Below are positions 23,159-31,783 of a stretch of 64,000 nucleotides of DNA, in pieces. The stretch spans positions 1 to 64,000 of the forward strand of contig SZOR01000032.1 of NCBI GenBank assembly GCA_030263275.1. Direction: 5' to 3'. A model generated the notes under the pieces. The model did not search any database and was not told where the DNA came from. It saw only the letters and a program-made list of their open reading frames with translations. The translations under genes and the position numbers were made by a program. Every line of letters begins with the position of its first letter. Position 1 is the stretch's first letter. This DNA is from DSNY01 sp016861185. Lineage in GTDB: Bacteria > Pseudomonadota > Gammaproteobacteria > Burkholderiales > Burkholderiaceae_F.

Positions 23159-24418
23159 TCACGCCAGCCAGCGCAGCAGCGCGACGCCGCCGGCCAGCCC
23201 TGCGAGCGGGCCGGAGAAGGCGGCCATCGTGTTCAAGCCGATCGTGCGGCCGCCGGCGCCGTAGACGAGCAACGACTTCAGCACGAGGTTGGCGCCGACG
23301 GCGAGCGAGATCGCGGTCGCGGCGGCGGTCGCCGACAGCGTGGCGGTGTTGAACAGCTGCAGCGACGACAGCGTGATCGCGTCGACATCGGTCAGCCCCG
23401 AGACGACCGCGAGCCCGTAGACGCCCTGCGCGCCGACCTTGTCCGACAGCCAGGCCGAGACGACGAGGATCGCCGCGTACAGCGCGCCGAACGCGAGCGC
23501 GGCGAGCAGGTTGGTCGGGTTGCGGTAGTCGTCGCCGCCGTCGCCGATCTCGGTGCCGACCGAACGCCAGCGCAGCGCGACCGCGGGGGCGGCGAGCAGC
23601 AACGCCAGCACGATCGGCACCGCGATGGTCGGCGCCGCGCGCGGCGCAACGATCGCGACGATCAGCAGCACGCGCGCCAGCATCGTCGCGTTGGCGAGCA
23701 CGATCACGACCAGCGATGCCGCCGGCGTGTGCGTCGCCTGGCGCGCGTGGCGCGCGTAGACGAGCGTGGTCGCGGTGCTCGACACGAGCCCGCCGAGCAC
23801 GCCGGTGAGCAGCAGGCCCTTGCGCGCGAGCGTCAGCCGCCACGCGACGTAACCGGCCAGGCTCACGCCCGACACCAGAACGACCATCAGCCAGATGTGG
23901 AACGGGTTCAGCACGCCGTACGGGCCGTAGGCCTCGTTCGGCAGCAGCGGCAGCACGACCAGGCTGACCGCGGCGAACTGCAGCATCGAGCGGATGTCGC
24001 GCGCGGTGAGCTTTTGCGCGGTGCCTTCCAACTCGGCCTTGAAGTACAGCAGCGCGGTCATGCCCACGCCGAGCGCGACCGCCAGCATCGGCTCGCCGTA
24101 GTAGTTCAGCGCGCCGAGCGCGTAGACGACCAGCGCGGCAATCACCGTCGTGGTGCCGGAGTCGTCGGCGGTCGTGCGCGGATCGGCGAAATACGCACCC
24201 GCGATCGCCGCACCGACGATCGCGAGCCCGAGCGCGAGCACCCATCCCGAGTCGGCCTCGCGCGCGAGCAGCGCGCACAGCGTGCCGAGCACCGCGATCA
24301 GCGCGAAGGTGCGCAGCCCCGCCTTCGCGAACGGGTTGCGCTCGCGTTCGATGCCGACCAGCAGGCCGATGCCGACGCTGGTGGCGAAAGTCACGACCAG
24401 ATCGAGGGTGACTCGCAT
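23159..24418 (-). CDS. MgtC/SapB-family membrane protein with DUF4010
   Basis: 419-aa polytopic inner-membrane protein. The N-terminal MgtC domain (about 1-130) has GIGLLVGIERERN and LRTFALIAVLGTL. The C-terminal DUF4010 part (about 175-390) has LTGVLGGLVSSTATT and GLAVVSGLTDVDAITLS. About 12 hydrophobic segments. The MgtC domain alone is linked to Mg2+ stress and virulence in other bacteria; the role of this long form is not established. Last gene of the dtd-ybhB-phosphatase-oxygenase run, 79 bp after the oxygenase. Confidence 0.88.
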   Translation of the reverse strand: MRVTLDLVVTFATSVGIGLLVGIERERNPFAKAGLRTFALIAVLGTLCALLAREADSGWVLALGLAIVGAAIAGAYFADPRTTADDSGTTTVIAALVVYALGALNYYGEPMLAVALGVGMTALLYFKAELEGTAQKLTARDIRSMLQFAAVSLVVLPLLPNEAYGPYGVLNPFHIWLMVVLVSGVSLAGYVAWRLTLARKGLLLTGVLGGLVSSTATTLVYARHARQATHTPAASLVVIVLANATMLARVLLIVAIVAPRAAPTIAVPIVLALLLAAPAVALRWRSVGTEIGDGGDDYRNPTNLLAALAFGALYAAILVVSAWLSDKVGAQGVYGLAVVSGLTDVDAITLSSLQLFNTATLSATAAATAISLAVGANLVLKSLLVYGAGGRTIGLNTMAAFSGPLAGLAGGVALLRWLA

Positions 24419-24497
24419 GCCGCGAGTCTACGAAGGCTGCGCACGCACGACTGAGCCTGGGTCAAGGTCTCGTCGCCCTGCGGCGGCCGGCGCACGA

Positions 24498-25199
24498 TCA
24501 AGCGGTGAACCAGCCGGTAATCGCGTAGCGGACACTCCCCGCGAAGGGCGTCACCATCGACACCGCGTGCGGCTGCGGCACTGCAAACAGCGACATGCGG
24601 TTGAAGCCGGGGACGAAGGTGTCGAGCACGGCGCCTTGCGCGTCGAAGAAGTGCAGCAGGCCGCCCCAGTCCGCTTGCCAATCCCGGCTCAACTGGATCA
24701 CGTAGGCCGCGCGCCGGTGATGTTCGCCGTGCTGCTGGTCCGTGTGCGCCGTCAGGAAGTTGCCGGGCCGATACATCGTCGCCTGCGCGTCGACCCGCCG
24801 GATGTCGGCGCAACCGGTGATCTCGCGCACCATGGCGATCGTCTCGGCGGAGGCGAGCGATTCGAGCAGCGCCCGCAACGCCGACGGGATCTGCCCCTTG
24901 CGATACGCGTCGACCATTGAGAATTTCCAGTAGTTGAACTGGAACCCGGCCGACGCGCCCTGCAAGACCTCGTCGGCGACTCGCGCGCGCTCGGCCGGCG
25001 TCATCGCCGCGAGCGCCTGCTCGGGAACGGTCACGACTTCGCCGCGCCTGCGATATACGTACTCCCACGACACTTCGCGCGTCAGGCACTCGCCCACCAG
25101 CTCGGCCGCCGGCGCTTCGAGGATCGCGTCGATCTGCACCCGGCGCTTGGCGCCGAACCGCGCCTTCGGGGATTCGATCTCGAGCGTTCGATTCAGCAT
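24498..25199 (-). CDS. 2-oxoglutarate/Fe(II) oxygenase family protein
   Basis: 233-aa oxygenase of the SM-20/prolyl-hydroxylase-like class (2OG-FeII_Oxy_4). The iron triad is HTDQ near residue 150 (HxD) plus the distal His in PQPHAVSMVTPF, with R in SVRYAITGWF binding 2OG. The double-stranded beta-helix core is seen in RAAYVIQLSRDW and WGGLLHFFD. Its substrate may be a protein or ribosomal residue as in relatives, but this is not known here. The ATG at 25199 is 8 bp after the phosphatase stop. Confidence 0.85.
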   Translation of the reverse strand: MLNRTLEIESPKARFGAKRRVQIDAILEAPAAELVGECLTREVSWEYVYRRRGEVVTVPEQALAAMTPAERARVADEVLQGASAGFQFNYWKFSMVDAYRKGQIPSALRALLESLASAETIAMVREITGCADIRRVDAQATMYRPGNFLTAHTDQQHGEHHRRAAYVIQLSRDWQADWGGLLHFFDAQGAVLDTFVPGFNRMSLFAVPQPHAVSMVTPFAGSVRYAITGWFTA

Positions 25200-25207
25200 G
25201 CGAAGGT

Positions 25208-25855
25208 CTAGGTCAAGGTCTCGTCGCGCGCTTCCGACAGGTGGGCGACGTCGCCCCAGTCGACGATCTCCAGGCGCAGCGGCGGTGCAACGGCGGCGAT
25301 GCGGTTGATCGCCGCATTGGCCATCACGTGCTCGCGCGGCGCATCCCAGGCGAGCGCGCGCGCGGTACGGTAGGCAACGTCGAGCACGCCGCCGTGGGCG
25401 ATGACCGCGACGGTCGCGCCGGCCCAGGCGCACGCGATGTCGTGCAGCGCCGCGTTGACGCGTTCGATGAACCCGGCGCCCGATTCGCCCTCGGGCATCG
25501 CCCAGGCCGGGTCGCGCTCGCGCCACGCGGCGAACTCGGCCGGCCAGCGTGCGGCGATCTCTTCGAGCGTGTGGCCCTCGAAGACGCCGAGGCAGCGTTC
25601 GCGCAGCCGGATATCGGCGCGCAGCTCGACCCCGTGCCGTGCGGCGATCGGCTCGGCCGTGAGCCACGCGCGCGCGAGATCGCTCGTGTAGACGGCGTCG
25701 ATGCGCTCGGCGGCGAGCCGCTCGGCGAGCCGGCCCGCCTGCCAGATTCCAGTCGCCGACAGCGGGATGTCGAGGCTGCCCTGGATGCGATGCTCGGCGT
25801 TCCAGGCGGTTTCGCCGTGGCGGATCAGCAGAAGCGTCGCCGGCGTCGGCTTCAC
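25208..25855 (-). CDS. Histidine phosphatase (phosphoglycerate-mutase-like)
   Basis: 215-aa branch-1 histidine phosphatase: catalytic LLIRHGETAWN at the N-terminus, VYTSDLARAWLTAEPIA, RERCLGVFEGHTLEEI (acid), and AVIAHGGVLDVAYR (second His). Most similar in layout to GpmB/CobC-like phosphatases. The specific substrate is not clear. The start is GTG 25855, overlapping the stop of the upstream YbhB gene (GTGA), which points to translational coupling. Confidence 0.88.
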   Translation of the reverse strand: MKPTPATLLLIRHGETAWNAEHRIQGSLDIPLSATGIWQAGRLAERLAAERIDAVYTSDLARAWLTAEPIAARHGVELRADIRLRERCLGVFEGHTLEEIAARWPAEFAAWRERDPAWAMPEGESGAGFIERVNAALHDIACAWAGATVAVIAHGGVLDVAYRTARALAWDAPREHVMANAAINRIAAVAPPLRLEIVDWGDVAHLSEARDETLT

Positions 25856-26478
25856 GCCAGCCTGGGGTTCAACGTGTAGGTGCCGGTGATCTTCGCTGAG
25901 GCGAGCACGTGGCCTTCGATCGCGCGGCGCACGTCGGCGCCGGTGAAGCGGCCTTCGAGCGGCACGCGTTCGATGTCCAGCGCGTACAGCGTGAACACGT
26001 AGTGATGGACGATCGAGTCGTTCCACGGCGGGCACGGGCCGTCGTAGCCGTAGTAGTCGCCCTCCATGTCGTGGTCGCCGGCGAACCAGCCGGTGTAGTC
26101 GTTGATGCCCTGGCGCGTGCCGTTGATCGCGGCCGGACCGTTCTTGCCGCGCGGCGTCACCGCGTGCGAATAGGCGCCGGCTTCGATCGAACGCGTCGCC
26201 GCCGGGATGTCGACCAGCACCCAGTGGAAAAAGTCGACGCGCGGCAGCGACGCAGGGATCTCGCGCCCCTCCTGGTTGACGTCGTCCGGCTTGCTCGGCA
26301 CGTCGTAGTCGTGGCAGATCAGCACGAAGGACTTCGTGCCCGCCGGCACATCGTCCCACGCCAGATGCGGGTTCCTGTTGGACGACAGCTTGACGTGGTG
26401 CGACGGGTCGGGCACCGCGAACGCGAACTCGCCGGGAATCCTGCCGCCATCGGCAAACGAATTGCTCGTCAGTTTCAT
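25852..26478 (-). CDS. YbhB/YbcL family (PEBP-like) Raf-kinase-inhibitor-type protein
   Basis: 208 aa of the phosphatidylethanolamine-binding-protein fold. Motifs: NPHLAWDDVPAGTKSF, FFHWVLVDIPA and YDGPCPPWNDSIVHHYVFTL, with the ligand-pocket D-P-x-HH pattern. No signal peptide, so probably cytosolic. The role in bacteria is undefined. AGGAGGTGGC Shine-Dalgarno before ATG 26478. Confidence 0.9.
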   Translation of the reverse strand: MKLTSNSFADGGRIPGEFAFAVPDPSHHVKLSSNRNPHLAWDDVPAGTKSFVLICHDYDVPSKPDDVNQEGREIPASLPRVDFFHWVLVDIPAATRSIEAGAYSHAVTPRGKNGPAAINGTRQGINDYTGWFAGDHDMEGDYYGYDGPCPPWNDSIVHHYVFTLYALDIERVPLEGRFTGADVRRAIEGHVLASAKITGTYTLNPRLA

Positions 26479-26558
26479 CGCCACCTCCTGCATCCTCTGG
26501 GCCAGAGTGTACGCATCCGGACGCAAGCTCGGCGGGGCCGGAAGCCCCGCCTGCAGCG

Positions 26559-27008
26559 CTACGCTTTCGGTGCGACGCGCAACCAGAACGTGACCGGACC
26601 GTCGTTGGTCGATTGGACCTGCATGTGCGCACCGAATTCGCCGGTTTCGACCGGGGCGTGCTGCCCGCGCGCCTGCGCGACGAAGTGCTCGAACAGCCGC
26701 CGGCCCTCGTCCGGCGGCGCGGCCGGCGTGAAGCTCGCCCGCGTGCCGGTGTTCGTGTCCGCAGCCAGCGTGAACTGCGGCACCAGCAGCAGTCCGCCAC
26801 TGACGTCGCGCACGCTGCGGTTCATCCGGCCGGCCTCGTCGGCGAACACGCGATAGCCGAGCACCTTCGACAGCAGCGCATCGGCCTGCGCTTCGCCGTC
26901 GCCGCGTTCGGCGCAGACGAGCGCGAGCAGCCCGGGACCGATGGCGCCGACCACTCGGGCGTCGACGAGAACGCGCGCTTGCGCGACACGCTGGATCAGC
27001 GCAATCAT
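26559..27008 (-). CDS. dtd: D-aminoacyl-tRNA deacylase
   Basis: 149-aa DTD that hydrolyses D-aminoacyl-tRNA. N-terminal MIALIQRVAQARVLVD, the SVRDVSGGLLLVPQFTL stretch with the conserved SQFTL-type site (here PQFTL), and the C-terminal TNDGPVTFWL (NxGPVT cross-subunit motif). The ATG at 27008 begins the conserved domain; an upstream in-frame start at 27035 would overlap the divergent aidB-like gene. The divergent starts are only 25 bp apart. Confidence 0.94.
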   Translation of the reverse strand: MIALIQRVAQARVLVDARVVGAIGPGLLALVCAERGDGEAQADALLSKVLGYRVFADEAGRMNRSVRDVSGGLLLVPQFTLAADTNTGTRASFTPAAPPDEGRRLFEHFVAQARGQHAPVETGEFGAHMQVQSTNDGPVTFWLRVAPKA

Positions 27009-27033
27009 GCGGGCATTGTAGGAGCGAAGCGGC

Positions 27034-28701
27034 ATGGATCAGACCACCCGGCGCAGCACGGCCGCGCACGTCGAAGAGTCCCCCAACCAGTCGCCGCCGC
27101 TCGAGGACTACGACCTTTACACGGCCGACCTTGCGTTGCAGGAGGCGGTGCGCCGCGCGGGCGCGGGCTGGGCCGAAGCCTGGCTCGCCGAGTTCGGCGC
27201 GCAGCTCGGCCGTGTCGAGACGATCGCCCTTGGCGCCGCGGCGAACCGCAACCCGCCGACGCTGCACACGCACGATCGCATCGGCAACCGACGCGACGAA
27301 GTCGAATTCCATCCCGCGTATCACGAACTGATGGCGCTCGGCTTCGGCGCGGGGCTGCATTCGTCGCCGTGGGCCGAGCCGCGTGCCGGCGCGCACGCGG
27401 CGCGCGCAGCCGCCTACGTCCTGTACGGGCAGGTCGAAAGCGGCACGCAGTGCCCGATGACGATGACCTATGCGTCGATCGCGGTGCTCGCGAAGCATGC
27501 GGCGGGCCTGCCCGCGATGACCGACATCTGGCTGCCGCGGCTGTACGCGCGCAACTACGACCCGCGCTTCGCGCCGATCCGGAGCAAGACCGGCGCGAGC
27601 ATCGGCATGGGCATGACCGAAAAGCAGGGCGGCTCCGACGTGCGCAGCAACACCTCGCGCGCCGAACCCGCGGGTCGCGACGGCGCGTACCGGATCACCG
27701 GACACAAGTGGTTTTTCTCGGCGCCGATGTGCGACGCGTTCCTCGCGCTCGCGCAGGCGCCGGGCGGGCTGACCTGCTTCTTCCTGCCGCGGCATCTGGA
27801 CGACGGCGCGCGCAACGCGCTGCGGCTCGTGCGGCTGAAGGACAAGCTCGGCAACCGCTCGAACGCGAGCGCCGAGGTCGAATTCGAGCAGGCGGTCGCC
27901 TGGCGCGTCGGCGAAGAAGGCCGCGGCGTGGCGACGATCCTCGAAATGGTCAACTACACGCGGCTCGACTGCGCGACCGCGAGCAGCGGGCTGATGCGGC
28001 AGGCGCTCGTGCAGGCGATCCATCACGCGCGCCATCGGAGCGCGTTCGGCCGCCGGCTCGTCGAGCAGCCGCTGATGCGCAACGTGCTCGCGGATCTGGC
28101 GCTCGAGTCCGAAGCGGCGACCGCGCTCGCGCTGCGGCTCGCCGCCGCGTACGACCGCACCGAAGAGCACGAACAGGCGCTGCGCCGGCTGCTGACGCCG
28201 GCGGCGAAGTACTGGATCTGCAAGCGGCTCGCGCCGTTCGCAGAGGAGGCAATGGAAGTGCTCGGCGGCAACGGCTACGTCGAGGATTCGATCATGCCGC
28301 GCATCTACCGCGAGGCGCCGGTCAATTCGATCTGGGAAGGCTCGGGCAACGTGATGTGCCTGGACGTGATGCGCGCGGCGAACCGCAACGGCGAAAGTCT
28401 GGCCGCGCTGTTCGACGAGTTGGACGCGGCGCGCGGCGGCGACGCGCGGCTCGATGCGTTCGTCGAATCCTTGCGGCGCGATCTTGCCGATCCGGCGGAA
28501 CGCGAGCCGGTCGCGCGGCGGCTCACCGAGCGCATCGCGCTCGCGCTGCAGGGCGCGCTGCTCGCGCGGCACGCGCCGAAGGAGGTCGCCGACGCGTTCT
28601 GCGCGTCGCGGCTGCAAGGCGATTGGGGTGCGTGCTTCGGCACGCTGCCCGCCGGAGCCGCGTTCGCGCAGATCATCGAGCGGGCGTGGCCGAGCACATG
28701 A
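27034..28701 (+). CDS. AidB-like acyl-CoA dehydrogenase family protein
   Basis: 555-aa flavoprotein of the AidB branch, linked to the alkylation-damage response in E. coli. Motifs: MGMTEKQGGSDVRSNTS, GHKWFFSAPMCDAFL, RLKDKLGNRSNASAEVEFE, and VLGGNGYVEDSIMPRIYREA with the SIWEGSGNVMCLDVMR C-terminal signature typical of AidB. Upstream GGAG lies 10 bp before the ATG. Divergent from dtd. No ada/alkB gene is nearby, so the alkylation role is by homology only. Confidence 0.88.
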   Translation: MDQTTRRSTAAHVEESPNQSPPLEDYDLYTADLALQEAVRRAGAGWAEAWLAEFGAQLGRVETIALGAAANRNPPTLHTHDRIGNRRDEVEFHPAYHELMALGFGAGLHSSPWAEPRAGAHAARAAAYVLYGQVESGTQCPMTMTYASIAVLAKHAAGLPAMTDIWLPRLYARNYDPRFAPIRSKTGASIGMGMTEKQGGSDVRSNTSRAEPAGRDGAYRITGHKWFFSAPMCDAFLALAQAPGGLTCFFLPRHLDDGARNALRLVRLKDKLGNRSNASAEVEFEQAVAWRVGEEGRGVATILEMVNYTRLDCATASSGLMRQALVQAIHHARHRSAFGRRLVEQPLMRNVLADLALESEAATALALRLAAAYDRTEEHEQALRRLLTPAAKYWICKRLAPFAEEAMEVLGGNGYVEDSIMPRIYREAPVNSIWEGSGNVMCLDVMRAANRNGESLAALFDELDAARGGDARLDAFVESLRRDLADPAEREPVARRLTERIALALQGALLARHAPKEVADAFCASRLQGDWGACFGTLPAGAAFAQIIERAWPST

Positions 28702-28766
28702 TTCACCCGCGCATCAGCGGGACGAACTTCTCGCTGAGGGCGCCCTAATACGCGCCAGGCTGGGCT

Positions 28767-29192
28767 CTACGTGGCCGCTGGCGACGCCTTGGCGTAGCTG
28801 ACGACATGGTGCGCCACCAACCCTGAAGCGCCGCCGGTGCTGTCGACCGTTCCATAGGCGGTGCGCCGGCCCAGCTTCAACACCTTAGCGTGGCACACGA
28901 CGTTCTCGTTCGCGGCACGCCGAAGAAACGTCGACTTCATGTCCGACGTGACCCACTGCTCGTCGACGCCCCGCAGCGTCATGATCGCCAGCCACATTGC
29001 GACGTCCGCGGCACCCATCAGCGCCATCCCGCTGACGATGCCGCCCGGCCGTTCCAAGGACCGGCGAAAAGGCAACAGCACCCGGCATTCGCCTTCACCG
29101 CACGACACCACGGACATTCCGTAGGCGGCGAGGAACGGCGTCCGCTCCAGTACCGCATTGAGCTCCTGCGCGCTGGGAGATCTGGACGTCAT
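28767..29192 (-). CDS. PaaI-type hotdog thioesterase
   Basis: 141-aa acyl-CoA thioesterase-like protein. Hotdog helix PGGIVSGMALMGAADVAMW (G-G-x-V-x-G-x-x-x-x-x-x-D) near residues 49-67, then strand TSDMKSTFLRRAANENVVC. Gene order suggests it may end the unit with the PaaA-like and haem-oxygenase-like genes, though the 188-bp gap leaves room for a separate promoter. It marks the left edge of the lower-GC segment. Confidence 0.8.
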   Translation of the reverse strand: MTSRSPSAQELNAVLERTPFLAAYGMSVVSCGEGECRVLLPFRRSLERPGGIVSGMALMGAADVAMWLAIMTLRGVDEQWVTSDMKSTFLRRAANENVVCHAKVLKLGRRTAYGTVDSTGGASGLVAHHVVSYAKASPAAT

Positions 29193-29380
29193 TGGGTTCG
29201 GTGCACTTCCGGACAGCGAATACAAACGTGCTCGGCTTCGGTCGGCAATGCCCGCGCCGCACCAGAGGGAAGCCGAACTGCGACTCCACGCAGGCATGGC
29301 GCGATCGGTCCGGCGCCGATCGGGCGCATTATTGATCGACCGGCGCCACACGCACCCCGGAGCCCTTGACGCCCTCCGGT

Positions 29381-30106
29381 TCAGACGAACTTTCGCCGCG
29401 AAGGGTCGTCTTCGGGAACCCTGTAACCCAAACGATTGATGTGGCTGGCGATCTCGGCCTTGTACAGGTTTCGCAGCTCCGCGTTCGTGTGCTTTCGCAA
29501 GCCCCACCGCACTGCCGCCTCGGCGCGTCTTGAATCGGAACGGCCGAACATATCCAGCGCGAGCGGGTAAAAGCGTTCCAGCGCGGCTTGCGCGCGGTCC
29601 TTCGACGCTTCCGTTTGCGCCGCGGCTCGCATGAGTGCCACCCCATGAGCGAAATGTCCGGCTTCCTCCTTGAGTATCGACGCCGCAACAGAAGTGAGCG
29701 GCGTGTAGCTGCTGTCAACCATCTCCTTGATCTGGAAGTGCCCTTCAAGCTCGCATAGGAAGCTGAACGCCGCCCGCTCTTCCCAGTGTGTGAACACGAC
29801 GTTCATGCTGTCGGCAGCGAAGTAGCGGCGCGCCGCTTTCGGTTGTTGGACGACGTGGTCGAGACTGACGCCCAGATCTCGAAGAAGACCAGCGAACCGC
29901 CGAAAGTGATCAACCTCCTCCGCCGCAAATTTGGCGCAAACGTACCGTTCGTCGGCGTTCGGCGCCAACGGGTAAAAGGAGTCCATGTAGGTGTCGCCCG
30001 CGGATAGCTCGCCTTCACCGTTCGCGGCCAATTGGTGGATCAGCACCTCCTTGTACTCCGCCGGGAGCTTGTTGAGGTCGCCGATCCCGACCCGATCCGT
30101 GAACAT
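29381..30106 (-). CDS. PaaA/PaaC-like ferritin-fold di-iron protein
   Basis: 241-aa all-helical protein of the phenylacetate-catabolic di-iron monooxygenase family. Candidate iron ligands: E33 (GEGEL), E64 and H67 (EEVDH), E109/E110 (HWEER) and E148 with H151 (KEEAGH). This is the paired E...ExxH pattern of ferritin-like carboxylate enzymes. It may hydroxylate or epoxidise a small substrate, perhaps CoA- or carrier-bound given the thioesterase downstream. The other Paa subunits (B-E) are absent. Strong AAGGAGGT Shine-Dalgarno upstream. Lies in the lower-GC segment. Confidence 0.75.
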   Translation of the reverse strand: MFTDRVGIGDLNKLPAEYKEVLIHQLAANGEGELSAGDTYMDSFYPLAPNADERYVCAKFAAEEVDHFRRFAGLLRDLGVSLDHVVQQPKAARRYFAADSMNVVFTHWEERAAFSFLCELEGHFQIKEMVDSSYTPLTSVAASILKEEAGHFAHGVALMRAAAQTEASKDRAQAALERFYPLALDMFGRSDSRRAEAAVRWGLRKHTNAELRNLYKAEIASHINRLGYRVPEDDPSRRKFV

Positions 30107-30234
30107 CTATTACCTCCTTGTCCCGACATCGAAGCATGTCACCCAACGGCGTTCCGCATCCATTGCCGATTCGCGCCGCGGGCGTCACGTCACGTTCGTG
30201 CACCGATCTTGCGAGCTGATGCTCCGCCGACCGT

Positions 30235-31107
30235 CTAGGTACACCTTGCGTGCGCAAGCGCGTTCGCAGCCGCCACCCGGTCCGCGCCTTGCTGCAGACC
30301 TTGATCCGACAGCGCTTCCTTCTCGGTGTGTGGCCGAACCAGCAAGCGGTCCAAGGCATCCCAAAGCGCCGCCAATGAATCAAGAAAATCCCTCACTCCT
30401 TCCCGGATCAACCCCGCATTCGTGACATCGAGCGCCGCAGTAACCGCTTCGACCACATTGTTCTCGTGGTGCTGTTCTGCACCGATCTCGCCCCAGTGCT
30501 CTGCGAGGTAATGCATTTCTGGATCGTCCAGCTTCACGCCGTAATTGCCGCTGTCTACGATGGCACGCTTCTCCCCCGGAATGAGCGATCGATTTGAGAT
30601 GATCTCGAGCGCCAAGGCGGTACCAAGGTTCTTCCATGTTGCCGTCGGACTCGCGTCGTTGCGGCGCCGAAAAACGGAAATTGCTGCTGCCGTTTGGGGC
30701 AACAGGCCGGTCTCATGGTCGTAACCGGGCGTGTCGCCCAACAGCAGGTCGGAACACCGCTTAAGTCCTTTCTCGACCTTCTCCTGGGAGTCGATTTCGT
30801 CAAATACGATGCTCGGACTTGACCGATTCACGAGGTGTCCCGCCATCAGGGCAAGATCGGCCCCATGATCGGACTCACTTGCGACGATCTCTCTTATGAG
30901 CTTGCTCTGTTGCTCGAGTCCAAGCGCATCGAGACCGTCAGGAAAGGCAAGGCCAGGGCGAGTGGAGGCGCAGAAGCACTGGATCTGATGAAAAAGCGCT
31001 GCGAGCGACTTCGGCGGCAGTCTTCGGGCGGCCCAATGATCCCAGATCGGATGTGTGTAGGCCCGGTGCGTTCGAATCTCACGAACGAGTTCGTCGACAG
31101 TCAGCAT
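30235..31107 (-). CDS. Haem-oxygenase-like (TenA/HDO-type) putative di-iron enzyme
   Basis: 290 aa from the ATG at 31107, chosen for GAAGGAGA 8 bp upstream. Helical protein resembling iron-containing redox enzymes of the haem-oxygenase fold. EIVASESDHGADLA (73-86) supplies E73/E78 and H81, E168 sits in LALEII, and HYLAEHWGEIGAEQHHEN (199-216) supplies H204, E207/E211 and H213/H214. This matches the HDO pattern of two carboxylate/His clusters but is not proven. An in-frame extension to MAKPGL (31323) adds about 72 plausible residues without a Shine-Dalgarno. Probably co-transcribed with the PaaA-like gene 128 bp downstream. Confidence 0.65.
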   Translation of the reverse strand: MLTVDELVREIRTHRAYTHPIWDHWAARRLPPKSLAALFHQIQCFCASTRPGLAFPDGLDALGLEQQSKLIREIVASESDHGADLALMAGHLVNRSSPSIVFDEIDSQEKVEKGLKRCSDLLLGDTPGYDHETGLLPQTAAAISVFRRRNDASPTATWKNLGTALALEIISNRSLIPGEKRAIVDSGNYGVKLDDPEMHYLAEHWGEIGAEQHHENNVVEAVTAALDVTNAGLIREGVRDFLDSLAALWDALDRLLVRPHTEKEALSDQGLQQGADRVAAANALAHARCT

Positions 31108-31783
31108 CACAAGGTCTCCTTCGTGGGGGTTAGAAGCAGTGCCAGCGCCGGAATGCGCACCATCTGTCGATGGCGGCCACAGTTCCATGATTTCGCGTCG
31201 AACCGCGCAGCTAAAGCTCGTACTCAGGGCTTCCAGCACGCCGAGCCGTTTCAGAGCAACATCGCCAGCAAGCTGTCTCCAGTCGTGTTCCAACGCGTAC
31301 TTGTCAGTGAGACCTGGTTTGGCCATGAGGCTATGCGTTGCGACCGACTGAGAACTTGAGTACATGCAGCAAGCATGCGGAGCGATGTCAGCAACTTGAC
31401 CACAACTTGCGCGGCCGAACCTAGTCGAAAGTTGCCGTTCTGGTCAGAACTTGCCCGCGACCTTGCCCAAACTCGCGGGACAACGAGGTTCGGGCCTTCC
31501 ATCGCGCGAATATCGGATTGCCGAGGGCGTATGCAGGGGCGTACCGTTTCAGCTCGCGTCCCGATGAACCTGGTGGTGGATGTCGCAGGGATGCGAGTTG
31601 GTGTTGGTGTAGCCAGGAACGACGGACAGCCATAGCGCGTCCGTTCAGCGCATCCGGACCGGTCCATGACGCGTCGTTGCCCAACGAATGGCAGCTGACG
31701 AGTCGTGGCCGGGGTCATGTGTGCGCGAACTTCGGTTCGATGCGCCGCACCCGTTCGACCAAGCGTACGCAAAGAGGTAAAGG
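31108..31783. other. 676-bp regulatory region between divergent units of the lower-GC segment
   Basis: 31108-31325 is an open frame continuous with the haem-oxygenase-like gene and could be its N-terminal extension. 31353-31468 holds the AACTTG repeats. The remainder to 31783 shows no convincing gene in any frame. The segment has clearly more A/T than its surroundings. Confidence 0.5.
31353..31468. promoter_or_regulatory. Clustered AACTTG direct repeats, candidate AraC-type operator
   Basis: AACTTG starts at 31353, 31393, 31404 and 31448, with a related ACCTTG at 31460. The pair at 31393/31404 is spaced 11 bp, about one helical turn, in the same orientation (GCAACTTGACC, ACAACTTGCGC). GAACTTGCCC and GACCTTGCCC follow at 12-bp spacing. 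Same-strand direct repeats at turn spacing are typical of AraC-family sites, and the AraC gene is transcribed away from here. A CATGC-N5-GCATG palindrome lies at 31363-31377. Confidence 0.5.

Noticed and set aside
24455..24480. Another FNR-type site near the 2OG-oxygenase and MgtC-like genes (GGTCAAGG)
   Set aside because: Only one half-site is present, with no TTGAY partner at N4 spacing.
25852..28617. A 921-codon open frame including the YbhB gene and running antisense to the AidB-like gene
   Set aside because: Only the last 208 codons, after an AGGAGGT-preceded ATG, match a protein family. The rest is stop-free shadow of the AidB-like gene.
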